NCBI GenBank assembly: GCA_932294295.1
Contig: OW028573.1
Location: 65,635,829 to 65,699,828 of the forward strand
Direction of reading: 5' to 3'
Length of the DNA: 64,000 bases
DNA from: Alitta virens
Taxonomy: Eukaryota > Annelida > Polychaeta > Phyllodocida > Nereididae
Below, in pieces: positions 37,444 through 50,103 of the stretch. Each line of letters starts with the position of its first letter. Within the stretch, counting starts at the first letter, position 1. A program made the translations under genes and the position numbers. The notes below the pieces were generated by a model. The model made no database searches, had not been told where the DNA came from, and was given only the letters and a program-made list of their open reading frames with translations.

Positions 37444-40400
37444 TCACTGCAGACGTAATTCTTGGTGCAATGATGTGTAAAATAGAGTATACGCGGCGGC
37501 CGTCTGAAATGATATAACATTTAAACATGTTCAGTGAAGACAAATTAATATCGTTGAGATAATCAAATAGAATCACTCTTCAATTTTCTCTTGATTCTAA
37601 GAGCATGATGGGACAGTTTTCTCCTGTGTTTGCACTATAAATCACATGTTTCATTTTCTAAAGAAAACAACAATACTCCAGCCAAACAAGATAGCATTGT
37701 AAAAGCTTATCTGACAAAACTAAGACTTAATCAAAACAGTTTAGCAGTTTACGGATGGAGAAGAAAGTTTGAAAGACTATTCTACATAGAAATACCAACC
37801 TTGACAACAGACGGGTCAATCTGATTGACTTCCTTGTCATCGTATTTGTACCAATAGCTATTTGCCGGGTGTTTGCAGTATGCGGTGTCTGTTAAAAATA
37901 ATTGTATGTTATGTGAACAAGCTTGACAACTGAACTATAAGTAATTATGTTAAGATATTAATTATTAGTACTTACAGTGTCCACCTTCCATTGTTCCATA
38001 GTGATTCTGAAATAATTTACCAACCAAAATATCAATTAATTCCAGGAACTAATCAAATTTTGTGCAAATTCTTGCAAATTAACCATAAATTATTATGTGT
38101 GCTGATTAGTCAAATTCCTTATTTCAGTCTCAAAATGTGGTACTTACAGATACACCATATAGTTTGAAGGCTCCTTTGGTATGTGGTCCGGCAACATGTT
38201 CATTTAAATTCAATTCATCAAGAGGGAAGTCCACCATTGTGGTGATCTTTTGACGCCAAATTCCTTTGTAGTAGAACCTACAAATTACAAACAATTGAGG
38301 CTTACTTTACCACTCTCTAACCTAATTATTTTGCCACAAAATTGCTAAATACTATCACATCTCCAAAAGTGATTATGGTTAGTACAAATTAATAGAACCT
38401 TGAAGAGCATAGTCAAAATAAACAGGTTTTATCTTCCTCTAGGTGGATTTTAATGCTTGCTAACCTCTTTAGATGAATTAGAAGCACAGGTGGGAGTTTC
38501 CAAATCACAAGTCTCTTCTCTGCATTCCTTTTGCATTTGCAGTTAGGACAACTCCAACGACTATCACCGGTCATCTCCTCCGTCTTCGAGAAGTGTCTCA
38601 AGCAATCCTGAAACAACACAAAATAAGCACTCTTTATAAACAAAATGTTTCAATGACACCCTTTATAAATAACCAAAATGTTACATCACACTCTACATAA
38701 ATAACCGAAATGATGAGACTGTGAAATGTGTTCAAAACAGGATTTTGTCTTGTGAAGGTTAACCTTTACAATATAAAGATAAGAAAATCATACTTTCACG
38801 GTCAGCCGGCTACATTCAGTTGTACATTGTAATTTCCTGATCTTTGTTATATTAAAGCTTATCCATACAAGTAGTGGGCTCCCTTGTATTCAGTAATGCA
38901 GTATGACATCGCTGATTCACAATATAATGATAAAATTTACTAAATTGTTCATGGAACATGGAACTCACCCTTAAAGTGCAGCGAGTGGAGCTTGGAATGG
39001 GCAATGACAAATACATAAATGCATCAAACTTGGACGAGGAAGTTCTACATGTTAAACATGTTATGGTTGACTTCAACAAACCCTGAAAAGAAGTATCCAA
39101 ATATAAATATTAGATGACATTCACCAGAATGGAAAGAGTAACAACAAAAATATAACACAAAATCTACCTGAAACAAATCAACAATGATAGAATCATTGAT
39201 TTTCTTGTGCATCATCCATGCCTTCTCTGCGGCACTGTTGTCTGGAAGGTTATTAGTGTCCAACTCAGGAAGTTTCGGCCTCTTGCGGATCCTGTTCAGA
39301 TCTTCGTGTAAACCGTCCATTAGGAAAAGAAGAAGTTCCTGTGAGTCTTGCTGCTCATATCCCGCGAATGTGGGGTTGAACCTTGCTATGGTTTCCTGGT
39401 AAGAAACAGTATATCTTTAAGGTAAAAATTGGAATAACAATATGTCATTTTACCAAATTTGCATGTTTTTAAAGGGGCGTTCACACTGTCATGGATAAGA
39501 CCTACGAGTGACCAGTGACATAAAAAATGGGTTTTGTTGAGGACATCACTCTTTTGCAGCATAGCCAATATGTCATGGTGCATAAATCTACCTTGAAATC
39601 ACAAGGAGTTATTGAACGGTACTGGCCCGACCAAATAGCTTTGACCAAAACAGCAAATTCTTCTGTTATTTCTCCTTTTGATCCCAGGTAATTTTCTCTG
39701 AAAGGTAATTGTAATTTTATGTAATTAACCACAAAAATTATATCAACAGAATATTAATCTTTAAATTTCAACTTTTCCAGTATAAGTACCTGTTGATGTC
39801 AAGCCTGTACTTATCATGAAGAAAATAGGCAGTCAGAAACGAAGTGTTGCTTAAACACTGTAAAATGGAATTCATGTAGCAAGTGTTGCCCATGTTTTGT
39901 AAACCAGTTAGTCCTGGTGTCTGAAAGTAATTCATTTGCAATATTAGCATCAATAGACATCACAAGATGACAATACAGTATTGTAAATCAATAGGCAAAG
40001 CAAAATCACTCACCACACTTCCCCAAGCAGGTTTCAAATTTCTGACTTTAGCAGCGGAGACTTCAGTGACTTTTATGAATTGTGGTACCTGAACCCTGTA
40101 ATGAAAATAAACATGACGACTTTGTTGCTCTATTGGCTACAGACATCTTTTTAATTCATGAAGATCTGATGCATAATAATCATAACTTACACTGTTGGCT
40201 TGGGTTTGCTGATTCTGGTGAACGCTGGTTTTTCTGGCACTACAGTTTTCTCTTCTTCCACCATCTTTGCAATGTTTGGAGATGAATGAGACCTTTTCAT
40301 TCCTCCCTGACCAGAGCTGGCAGCATCTTCATCCTTCAGCTTTGTTTTGTAAGTCTGATCCACCTTGGGAGCTTCTAAAAAATCAAAATATCACAACTAA

Positions 40401-43400
40401 GAAATGTATTAAGGTTCCATAAATCTCCATAATATGTGCAATTTTTGTCTCTTTTTTCTTTCAGCATTTTATTTCTGAAAAAGATGTCACTTGCAGGCCA
40501 GATATTGCTAATCTATTTATTTGTTATTTATGTGACACAAAAAGATGATAAAATACAACAAAGATTCATAAAAATAATTCAACAATAGGTAGCAAATAAA
40601 CATAACTTACTTTTGGCTGGGCTGTCAGGAATTGGTGGCTGCCAATGCAGAGATCCAGTGTTGAGGTCAATGTACCCATATCTGCCAGTTGTTTCTTCCA
40701 ACACTTTTTTCCAACCTGGGGGAAGGTTGTGGTTGACCGCAGAGGCCTGAACAGGTTGAGCACCTACAAAGTAATTAATCGAAATCACAACATAATATAA
40801 AAAAGATTCACTTCAATCAAATACTATTATCATTTAAGGGTAAGTAGTACTAAGTACAATTCACATCCCCAATGCGACAATTACGGCCTCATAAATCTTT
40901 CAAGAGATTAAAAATTTTTGGAATAACTTCGACTTGTCATTATCTGAAACCTTTCAGTAATATACCTTAATTTTCTTTCTTTCCTTTTAGCATCTGGGTT
41001 GATTCAACATCGTAACGCTCAGAAAGTTATGTTTATTATACATGAATGCAACCAGAGAACAAACGAACCTGTAGCATTACTTTTACTAGCATCTTCTTGT
41101 TTGACTTTCTCTTTGGCTGCTGCAGCAGCTGCTTCTGTAAGAGCTTTTTCTTTCGCAGCAGCAGCAGCTATAGCATCTTCTCGAGCCTTCTCTTGTGCTT
41201 CCTTCTCAGCTCTCATCCTCTCCGCTTCCACTTCCTTCCTTCTCTCTTCATCCTCAAGTCTTTCCCTGTCTGCTAACTCTTTCTTTTTTCTCTCATTCCC
41301 CTCCATCAATTTCTTCTCTGCATTTTCTTTTTCCTGGAAACGAAAAAAAGAAAATAAAGATGTGCGCCTGTATATCAAGCTTTGAATTAATTAAATACAG
41401 ATTCAACAGAGACTTTCGGCACTTATGCAAACCTATTTGCAAGAATAGTCCTCCCAAGATAGGTTAAAAATTCAACCAGGCTAACCATTCAACCAATCTA
41501 ATTCACCTTCCAGTGATTAAACATTCAAGGATTTCAAACATCAAATTTTATCCTTTATTCATAAGCATTTTATTACCATCATCTTGGCTTTCTCCATTGC
41601 CTCCAATACTCTCTGCTCTTCTTCCTGTCAAAAAGAAAAACATTATAATTACATTTAGCAGAAGTTTTTTCTCTGAACATGTATTCAACTTATTGTTAAC
41701 ATAGTGCAAGTTAAATTTGCATACCTGCTTCCTTGCTCTTTCCTCCGATTCCTTCATCTTCCTCACAGCTCTTAATCGATCAACTTCCTTCAATCTGCTT
41801 AGCTTCACTTCTTCCTCATCCTTCAACTTTGAAAGTTCATCTTGCCTAAAAATACGTAACAAGCAAATTGCATACAGGAATTGCAATCAGAATAAAAACT
41901 GTGTGTCAAATTTCCACTACTTTGAATGCAAAGCGTTTACAGATCCCTGGCATTCATTTTTCTAGGGGGGGGGGGGGGGGGGGGGGCGGATGAAGGGCCA
42001 ATTATTAAGAGATTTAATTTTCTATAATAATATACAAAAAGGAATATATTTATAAATTGTCTTGTGGGTGGATACATCCCAACGCAAAGTACAATGCTCA
42101 TTATACCTATAACTAGCATGTCATGATCCATCAGCATAATCTTGTAGAGTTTAGGTGGATCTGAGCATTCAGTATATGCTCATATTAATCCTTTTATAAT
42201 TATATTATTTACCTCTTTCTTTCTTCTTCCACTCTTGTGGCTTGGACCCGTTTCATGGCATCCAGCTCTAGCTGAATCTTGCGTTTTTCCCTCATCAAGC
42301 CGGCCGTTTCTTTTAACTCTGCTTTCTTCATCACTGCCAACCTCTCCAACTGACGCTCTTCCTCCTAAAGAAAATTACAAATAATCCATCAGTTCTAATG
42401 ACCACTATTACCTTGTGCTATTTTCAATGTTTCGCGACATTTTATCATCAATCCGGTTTGAAGTATGGCCAATCACCACGGGAAATTAGGAAGACAGACC
42501 TGCAACTTAGCTCTCCTTTCTTTTTGCTCAGCAACCAGTCTCTTTGTTTCTCGTTCATATCTTCCTAGTTCATCCCTTTTGATCTCCTTAGCTTGGTGAA
42601 CGGCATTCCACTCAGCCTCTGTTACTGTGGAGTTCGGTCTCTCAGTTGCCGGCTTGCTTACAGACTGGAAATATTAACACACCATTGTACACTTATAGGA
42701 TATCATAATTAAAAATTAACTGTATTAATTCTTACTCTGTATGAAACATAATTTTGTACCACACAAGTCGACAACTTTGAATCTCCTATAGGAGCTCCGA
42801 GAACAATGCAGTTTACATTGCTATCTAGATATTGTGCGACTGGTAAGTAAAATGATAATCACCTGTGGTTTGATAGCCCTGTTAATTTCTGGCGGCTGCC
42901 GACCTCCTTGGGAAATCACATTAGTGTTCTTTACTTTTTCAACTCTAGTTTCTGACAGAATACGATTATCCACCTTCTCTTTCTCATTCCAGGGGTTCTT
43001 GTCAATTACGCCAACATCCTTCAAATTATTCTTGTCATACAAATTCAGTCTCTTAAAATCAGCTTGGTTATTAAGAGGAACATCACCATTTGGGTTAACA
43101 CCATTTTGCTGGACTGGAGGTTTGGGATTCAAGAAGTCGAGGTCATACTCAATGTTGTCCACTGAAAAATCAGGACACTTTGTCATCATAACGGGTTGGT
43201 CATCAACCTCATTAATATTGATTTTCAGCACTTCAAAAATATATAAAACACTTACAAGAAGGCACATTATTTAAAGATTGGTCATGGGCGGGAGGCGTAA
43301 CATTTGCATTTGTGGTCAAAGTGGGATAGTGCAGCAACCAGTTTTCATATCCACTTTCGAGAACTAAAGGTTCACTCTTAATTATTGTAGTTGAGTCCCA

Positions 43401-45046
43401 CTAAAATAAAATTCATTATTAAATGAGTATAAATACAAATATGTCATACAAAGTAATGCATGGCAATTCAGTTCATAGTACAATGAAAATCACTACATTT
43501 TTAGGTTATTTAATAGTGTCAATGAATTATTTGTGACCCTATCATGCCAAGTCAAAATGATGCAAATTCTTTGTCTATCTAATTGATATAAATGAGTCAA
43601 AATCTGAATTAACATCATTTAACTAGAAGTTTTCCCAACATCCAGTTTTGATCTGAAATCCCAAATCTTTGTAAAATCCCAAGCGCAGATACCAACTTCA
43701 TAATAGATTTGTTTTTCACCCAAGTTTTTACCTTGAAGATAGCATCTTTCAGACTAGATATCGGTGTCCCTCTTTCAAGACTTTGCATAGATGCTTTCCA
43801 ATCTATTAAAACTATGTGATCCACTTGTCCTCTCCTGATCCATTCTTCTTTAGAATCTTCACTTAAATTCTTTTCTATTGACGTAACTGTGCTTCTGCAA
43901 TAAATTAACAAAAACATTGTTTACTACAACCAATGGCATCTATTCATTTAAGATAACCATTTCAAAACACCTAATTGTTTTGTAAGTTTTCCTACCCTGG
44001 TGGGACTATGTTGAAAGGTACATTGATGCAAGATCCAATCCTAATATGAGATGCATAGAAATGGTCCTGACTTCTTACATCCAAAATTAATATGCTGGTA
44101 TTCGGATCCAAAAGAAGATCATAGAGTTGTCTTACTCCTAAAACACCAGGCTCACTGTTTGGTTCTGCAAACAAAAATAATTCATGTAAGTCATAAAGTT
44201 GGAATCAATTCCATATTATGATAATATACCACAAATTATGTATTATAAATTAGATGGTCCTACGTTTCTTTTCTTCTTTTTCTTCTTCTTTAAGTCTTTT
44301 CTCCTCTTCGTCTTTTTCTTCTTTTAATCTTTGTTCTTGTTCCACCTCCTCTTTCTTCTTTTGTTCTTCTTCACTACGTGTGATTTCAATTTTCTCGCTA
44401 ACTTTCTTTGCTTCATCTTCATCATATCTGAACAGTTCCCAATTCGTGAATCAATCAAATATTCCCTCAGCTATTTATTCAAGTTATGAATTAAGTAAGA
44501 ACATTTTTTTTTATGCTTCTATAACATGTAACATACCTGTTATTTAAACTCTCCGCAAGTTTTTCTGCACTCGTTATAGCTGTTTCGCAGGTTTTTCGAC
44601 CAATCAAATCATTGAAGTATTTCTGAAAGTTGGAAAAGTTCACTTGTATACTTCTTCTTCAGAGATACAAACCGAAAGCAATCAGCATTGCTTTGAAAAT
44701 TCATTCTATATGTACCTCATTCTTTTTATAATCTGGTGTCTTTTTAATGACATTGACCACATTGAAAAATCTCATGTAAAGCACATAGGCCTTTTCCTCG
44801 TCTCCTAACATTTCACATTCCTGGGCAGATTTATACAACTTCTCTGCACTCAAAAGAGCCCTGAAAAATCAAACAATGTATACAATAAACTTGCACATGT
44901 TTGGTGAATAACGAATAAACAAAATAAAGAAATTCACTGCAGACTTACTTCCTGGCATCAGTCAACTTAGGAATTGCCTCAGACATCTTGTTCAGCTCAC
45001 CAATAGTCTTGGCAAGGTAAAGTGGTTTCTTTGATGACCCCGGCAT
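37444..45046 (-). CDS. USP8: Ubiquitin-specific protease 8 (USP8), 25 coding exons, 1156 aa
   Basis: Exons: 45046-44949, 44860-44716, 44622-44537, 44427-44264, 44164-43996, 43894-43732, 43400-43256, 43161-42863, 42664-42500, 42364-42213, 41845-41725, 41624-41577, 41333-41069, 40763-40611, 40374-40191, 40095-40014, 39920-39790, 39697-39592, 39395-39168, 39082-38969, 38607-38465, 38277-38148, 38006-37976, 37888-37800 and 37503-37444. The sum is 3471 nt in one frame. Order is N-terminal MIT/dimerisation helices ([15 protein letters not shown]), rhodanese domain (about 165-310, [10 protein letters not shown]), long charged coiled coil, WW-like domain ([19 protein letters not shown]), 14-3-3-type motif KRSHSSPN (about 751-758) and the USP catalytic domain. 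Catalytic Cys is in GNTCYMNS (about 827) and His in GGHYTAYC (about 1107); two CxxC pairs (CLTC, CPNC) form the zinc site. Human USP8 (1118 aa) deubiquitinates EGFR, Smoothened and ESCRT-0 at endosomes. Nothing essential is missing. Confidence 0.96.
41965..41986. repeat. Poly-G tract (22 nt) in USP8 intron
   Basis: Uninterrupted G run in the intron between the exons at 42364-42213 and 41845-41725. On the transcribed strand it is a C run. Confidence 0.9.
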
Positions 45047-45373
45047 GGTGAACCTAAGGACAGGTGCAATAATTGTTGAGATTCAGAGGTTTGGGGAATT
45101 AATTCATTCGACAAAAATTCAAAGGAAGTGTGTACCTGTAAATTCATACCTGTGTGTACCTGTATAGGCATCACTAGACTCAGAAAAGAAAGATATTTCC
45201 ATATTTAAACTTACACCTCTAAGTGATTACCGGAAAGCACAATCTGGACCATAGGAGCAGTTTAAGCTTTCTAATAACTTATGGACACTTAATGTTAATA
45301 TTAATACCTATATATATATATTCAACTAGACAGATTAATATGTACATTCGGCAATAAAATCATCCAGAGAAGC

Positions 45374-46594
45374 TCCAGGAATTTGAAGGGGAGAGGGGTG
45401 CAGTGGATTACTAGTCAACTCACCGCTTCTGCCAGCTCACTAGGGTTAATCAACTCACCGCCCATATTTAATAGTCACCGCCTGTTTGGTCAGCCCACTG
45501 ACGGCCGAGTTAACTCACCGCCGCCGCCTCGAGTTAACTCACCACCGCCGATTACAATCATAGCCAAGTGAAATTAAACTTTTTTTTAAATCGGTTGAAA
45601 ATGACGATTTTATTTTTAAAAAAAAGTACACGAAACCATAGCACTGGAACCGCAGTCTCCTACACTGTAGTGAGACTGGTCGCTAGCATTTCTTTCATGG
45701 TTGGAGATTGGCAGAGGATAAGCAGGGCTATGATTGGTCATTGCATTGTGGCTTCTGAATGGTTGATTTGAATGACCCCCCTCTGGTATCAGCCAATCAG
45801 AAACGGGAACAGCATCAGCCAATCAGAAAACAGTCAGGATCCTGACTAAAAGTCACGTGGTAATGGCGGCCGAGACGGACTCCTATGCACTTGTGTGGAA
45901 GGAGGGGACCAACTTAACGAAACCATCTCCAAGCATGATGGCGCCACCAGCCATTTCATTTTAACGGCCAACGCATGCGCATGCGCGAAAGTGACGCTCT
46001 GCAAGAGCCAGGCTGAGCACCATAGTAATGAATAGGGTTGGTCAGAACAAAGGTGGATAACTCGTTAAATAATGCATGTAAAGCAATAATTTCAACTGTC
46101 GTGGCACAAGGACATCCTAATTCCCGAAAATCACAAATTGTCCAAAATTTCAGCTAGATTTTTAGTTAATGTCAGTGGAAAAATGTAAACAAACGGCCGT
46201 GGCTCACTTCTGTCATAATCCTCCGTGATTTAAGGGAAATTCTGCCTTACTTTTCTCTGACAACACTTTAAATATACTTAGGCAGGACTATATTTACTAT
46301 TTTGGTGTTTATTTATCTGTAATTCCATTATTAACTCGATTTTTCGCATGTACGAGCCTATTGGAGTATTGCAATAAACCAAACATTTTATTATGTTTAT
46401 GGAGTCTTGTTGTCTGAGCTGCGGAAAACGTTGGATCCACAAAATTTTTAGGGCGGTGACTTGAATTTGCTTTTTACTAGTCAAGTCACCGCCGATAAAA
46501 ACGGGCGCGCGGGCGGTGAGCTGACTACGGGCGTTGAGCGGTGTGTTGGCATTGGCGGTGAGTTAACCTGATACCGGGTGCACACCCCCTCTGG
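45374..46594. mobile_element. Putative inverted-repeat element with ACTCACCGCC subterminal repeats
   Basis: Reading inward, the left end gives GAGAGGGGTGCAGTGG... then TCAACTCACCGC. The right end gives CAGAGGGGGTGTGCACCC... then GGTTAACTCACCGCC. About five to six degenerate GTTAACTCACCGCC words follow each end. The layout resembles the nested element at 26470 (GAGTTACTC words), but the repeats differ. No coding sequence. The middle contains the likely USP8 promoter. Boundaries are approximate and no target duplication was confirmed. Confidence 0.55.
45640..46010 (-). promoter_or_regulatory. Probable USP8 promoter region
   Basis: The USP8 ATG (45046) is preceded by an acceptor-like site (tgtccttag) at about 45054, so a 5' non-coding exon should lie further right. 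This region has CGCATGCGCATGCGCG at 45972-45987 (NRF1-like), ATGGCGGCC near 45864 (YY1-like), CACGTG near 45854, and CCAAT-type boxes near 45735, 45793 and 45817. Such a mix is usual for housekeeping promoters without TATA. Assignment is by motif and position only. Confidence 0.55.
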
Positions 46595-48556
46595 ATCTGC
46601 CTTCACAACATTTGTATATGCTGACACTAGTGCACTAGTGTGGAAACTATGATTTAACAACAGAAAGAAAAAAAAACAATGATTATTGGGTAAGTTCATA
46701 TCGCCACGGAGTCAGCGTAGCACGGACTATAGTGTAAACAGTCTAAAAGGCAAGCATCTACAGCTGGCCAGTGCATACAACACAGAGTTAACTGTGTAGC
46801 AGTGTAACCTACTGTCACGGCCATTAATTAATTGGTGTATTCGTCAAATACATTGAAAGAAGAAATATGGCACCCGCACCTTGTTTTCCGCTGCCAGTGG
46901 CAGTACCAACGCAATGGACGATTCTGTCACTGGATGTTCATGAGCTTGGATTCACAACGGATTTGTCTATAATTTCTATCAACTCCATCAGGGAGAATGA
47001 AACGCGAAGTTGATAAACATTGCATTGCAGTTCATGTTTTCACTTTATTCGCACTTCCTGTTGACATTTTACTTCAAGATTATTCACAGATGGCGCAACC
47101 GGCTTCTAGACTGGTCTGCCACCTTCAGGAACTTAAGAATACTAATTAGAGAAACCCCGCAAGCCTTGGATCCCATGTTATTTCTCTAAATTCACAGCGT
47201 TGTACTGACACTGTTTATGTTGCCATTGACCTAAATAAGACCAGTATAACACAAATATGCTGCTAAACAATCTCACAAAAAAAATTTAAGTTGAATAATT
47301 TGTTGAAGCCAGTAATCCGCATGCAGGTACTTTTAGTTTATGCTGTTGTAATAATGCTGAAAGCACTATATCATAATTACAATCAATTGAAAATATTATC
47401 TTTTGGATAATTGATGCATTTTTACCTTAATACCATTATATATAGATGTTTTTTCTCTTTTTTTTGGCACCTTCACCATTATTTTCCCTATTTCACGGCA
47501 TTAATTGTGCATACATTATCCAGTCATCTATCCAGCTAATACTATATATCCTATGGGGCTTCCTTATAGCTTAAAAAAATAATTATAAACTCCATTTATT
47601 AGGTAATTTATTATATTTTTTCATTTTCTTTATTACTAAAGAGTCATGTCAATTCAACAAATGCCTCCAACCTGACCCTCTCAGATTTAAATTCTGAGAC
47701 AAAGCTACATTAGTATATAGGAAGTGTGCAAAATTTAAGATCAATATTTACCACTTGTCATTTTGGCTAGACAAATTATAGAACAAAGTCAAGGTTTAGC
47801 GTTTTGGCAATGTCTATCTTAAAAACTATTCAACTTATGACCTCCAAATTGGATGTGCTTTAGATTTGGTACATTTTCTCTTTTTAGATAAGCTTTGATA
47901 GGTACAGGTTGAATTTCCATAATACTGTGTCTGCTTGAACTTGCTTTTTCATTTTGAAACCCAATTTTAAATGGCAATAACAAGAAGATTTTTTCATGTA
48001 GAAGGCAGCAATTTTATATAGGAATTCTACAATATGAGTTCCATTAGAACCAGGAATATGTGTATCAGACATGTAGTTTCAAAGAAAATGGGGTACAAAA
48101 TCGGGGAAGAAGCAATTTTTATAATAAATTTAACATCAAATTGCCCATGTATGACAACATGCACCAACCTGAAACCTCGATTATTCTAAAGACTATATTT
48201 TTGGCAATGTTCTGTTAAAAAGTTATGGTAGGAACTTTAGTCATTGATCAGTTTTGGACTTTTTAATAATACCTTATAAACGCATCACAATTTATTTTCT
48301 TCATTATTTCATCTCCCCCTTGTTCATAAAGGGTGATTCTGATAGAAACGTGTCTTCCAAGCAATGAAAAATTGCAGGTTCCTCTGTTCTTCCATGCATG
48401 GGGCACAAATTAACTTTCAATGCCAACTCCTGCCTTAATCAGTTTACATGACATTGTATTATTAGACAGTGCACATTCACCTTCCTGTTCAAACATATCC
48501 AAATTATAAAACAATTCAGTAGCATATTGACCAAGCAGTGCATAAATTGTCTTGCA

Positions 48557-48600
48557 TTTATAACTGATTAGTGCAAATTTGTGCACTAATCAGTTATAAA
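48557..48600. repeat. 44-bp near-perfect palindrome
   Basis: Arms of 19 bases, TTTATAACTGATTAGTGCA and its exact inverse, are separated by six A/T/G bases. It could extrude as a cruciform or be the scar of a hairpin element. Confidence 0.9.
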
Positions 48601-48669
48601 GGATGTTTTTTTGGCAAGGATAGTACCCATTGATTCAGTGTCATTCTTCCAAGAATACATAAAACTTCT

Positions 48670-48900
48670 ACAGTAGTCAGTCAGTTCAGCAGTCAGTCAG
48701 TTCAGCCAGCAGTCAGTCCAGCCAAATTAGTCAGTTCAGCCAAGTAAGGTTCAAGCAAGTTAATTCAGTCAAGTCTGGTCAGTCAAGTAAATTAAATCAG
48801 TCAGCTAAACTCTGTCAGTCCAGCTAATCAGTTCAATCAGTTGCTTCAGTCAAGTTTGTCTGTCAGTCAGCACAACAGAACACAGTCGACAGTCAGTCAT
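48670..48900. repeat. CAGT-rich degenerate tandem tract
   Basis: Irregular repeats of CAGTCAGT, GTTCAGCCAG and CAGTCAAGT words over about 230 bases. Low-complexity, decaying minisatellite appearance. Confidence 0.8.
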
Positions 48901-49654
48901 CAGTATATATATATATATTTTTTCTCAATAAATTAAAATATTAGATGGTCAGTGATTTTTCTCATTGTATTGCTTTATATAAATTGCATAGATGATAAAA
49001 TAGGTTCAAGTGAACTATTTAGACTGCATTGTTCTATCATGTATGAAGCCAAGTTATTGCAAGCTGAAGTTTGTACTCTAACATCTTCAGGTGAGTTAAA
49101 GATCAACATCTTTTAGACTTTAGTTAAAGAAAGTCAGGTGAGAAGGTCAAGGCTTTAAGTTGACAGTTTCTGAATATAGGCCAAGGCCAAAGGTCTAGGC
49201 CAAGGCATAAAGTGTTTCTCACAGAAGTGAGACATGGAGCTCTTATGATGTCTATCACTTTCTATCATGACTAAAATCTATTGTTAAGATGAGTTAGCCC
49301 ATAAGAAGAAAAAAAAGCTACTACATTAATTAATATTGCTTATTTTGTCCAAATAAAAATAAAAAGGGTCCTTATAAATGCTGGTTTATGGTGACATGTT
49401 GATATGTTTTCCATAACCTTGCATAAAGTTTAAAATACAAATGGGCCAAGCTGCTTCATAATTAAGATTATTAATTGGTAATTATAAGTAATTGCTCCTA
49501 GAATAACACTGCATGCCTACTATATAAGAGCCACAAATGATTTTTCTTTCAGATAGGCTATATTTGTACTAGCAAAGCTTCTTGGGGGGGGGGGGGGGGG
49601 GTTAAGCTGTTTAAAAAACAAAACACATTGAAAAAACTGTCTCTAATAATTCTA

Positions 49655-49705
49655 AAAGGGCCTATCTCACATAGCCGAGTGACAATGCCGAGTGATGCCG
49701 AGTGC
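49655..49705. repeat. Solitary end resembling the nested element at 26470
   Basis: GGGCCTATCTCACATAGCC followed by three GCCGAGTG words resembles the GCCCCGTTCCCACATAGCC terminus and its GCCGAGT repeats. I could not find a matching opposite end nearby, so it may be a truncated or very diverged relative. Confidence 0.5.
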
Positions 49706-50024
49706 TTAATAAATTAGGCAGTCGGGAATACACGGAAATGTATGGAACACTGCGTGCCAATAATAACTAGTACCTAGATAAATAATGTCATAAAAAACAC
49801 GTTACCAAATCTCGTAACCAATGTTAGGAAAACTTTGTTTGTATAGAATTGCGCATGGGTGAGATTTAAATTTCAGAAAAGGCTCAGTCAAGATTATCGT
49901 GGTGCTGCCACCTGTCGCTGGTTTCGTAGTGAGTGCTGCCACCTAGCTCCTGCAACCTTGAACATACAGCCTACGGCCTCTGGCCTTCGGCTATAAATAA
50001 TAATAAAACAAACACAAACCTTTT

Positions 50025-50030
50025 TTTATT
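50025..50030 (-). terminator. Candidate EFCAB7 poly(A) signal
   Basis: AATAAA on the minus strand about 75 bases after the stop. Another AATAAA overlaps the last codons (CAA-ATA-AAA-TGA) but is too close to the end to be the likely choice. Confidence 0.6.
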
Positions 50031-50103
50031 AAAAAAATTATTATTCAGTGATATAATTCTATGTACATGCTAAATGTGTTTTTTTTTATGTGTGTTTGAT
50101 TCA

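Larger units (their letters stand above)
46600..50024. other. Intergenic, repeat-bearing, no gene seen
   Basis: AT-rich sequence between the USP8 5' side and the EFCAB7-like 3' end. Contents are a 44-bp palindrome (48557-48600), a CAGT-rich tract (48670-48900), a poly-G run (49584-49601) and a solitary element end (49655-49705). No exon or RNA gene was recognised. Confidence 0.55.

Noticed and set aside
41046..41467. Plus-strand Ser/Phe-rich open frames
   Set aside because: Complement of the Lys/Glu/Ala-rich coiled-coil exon of USP8.
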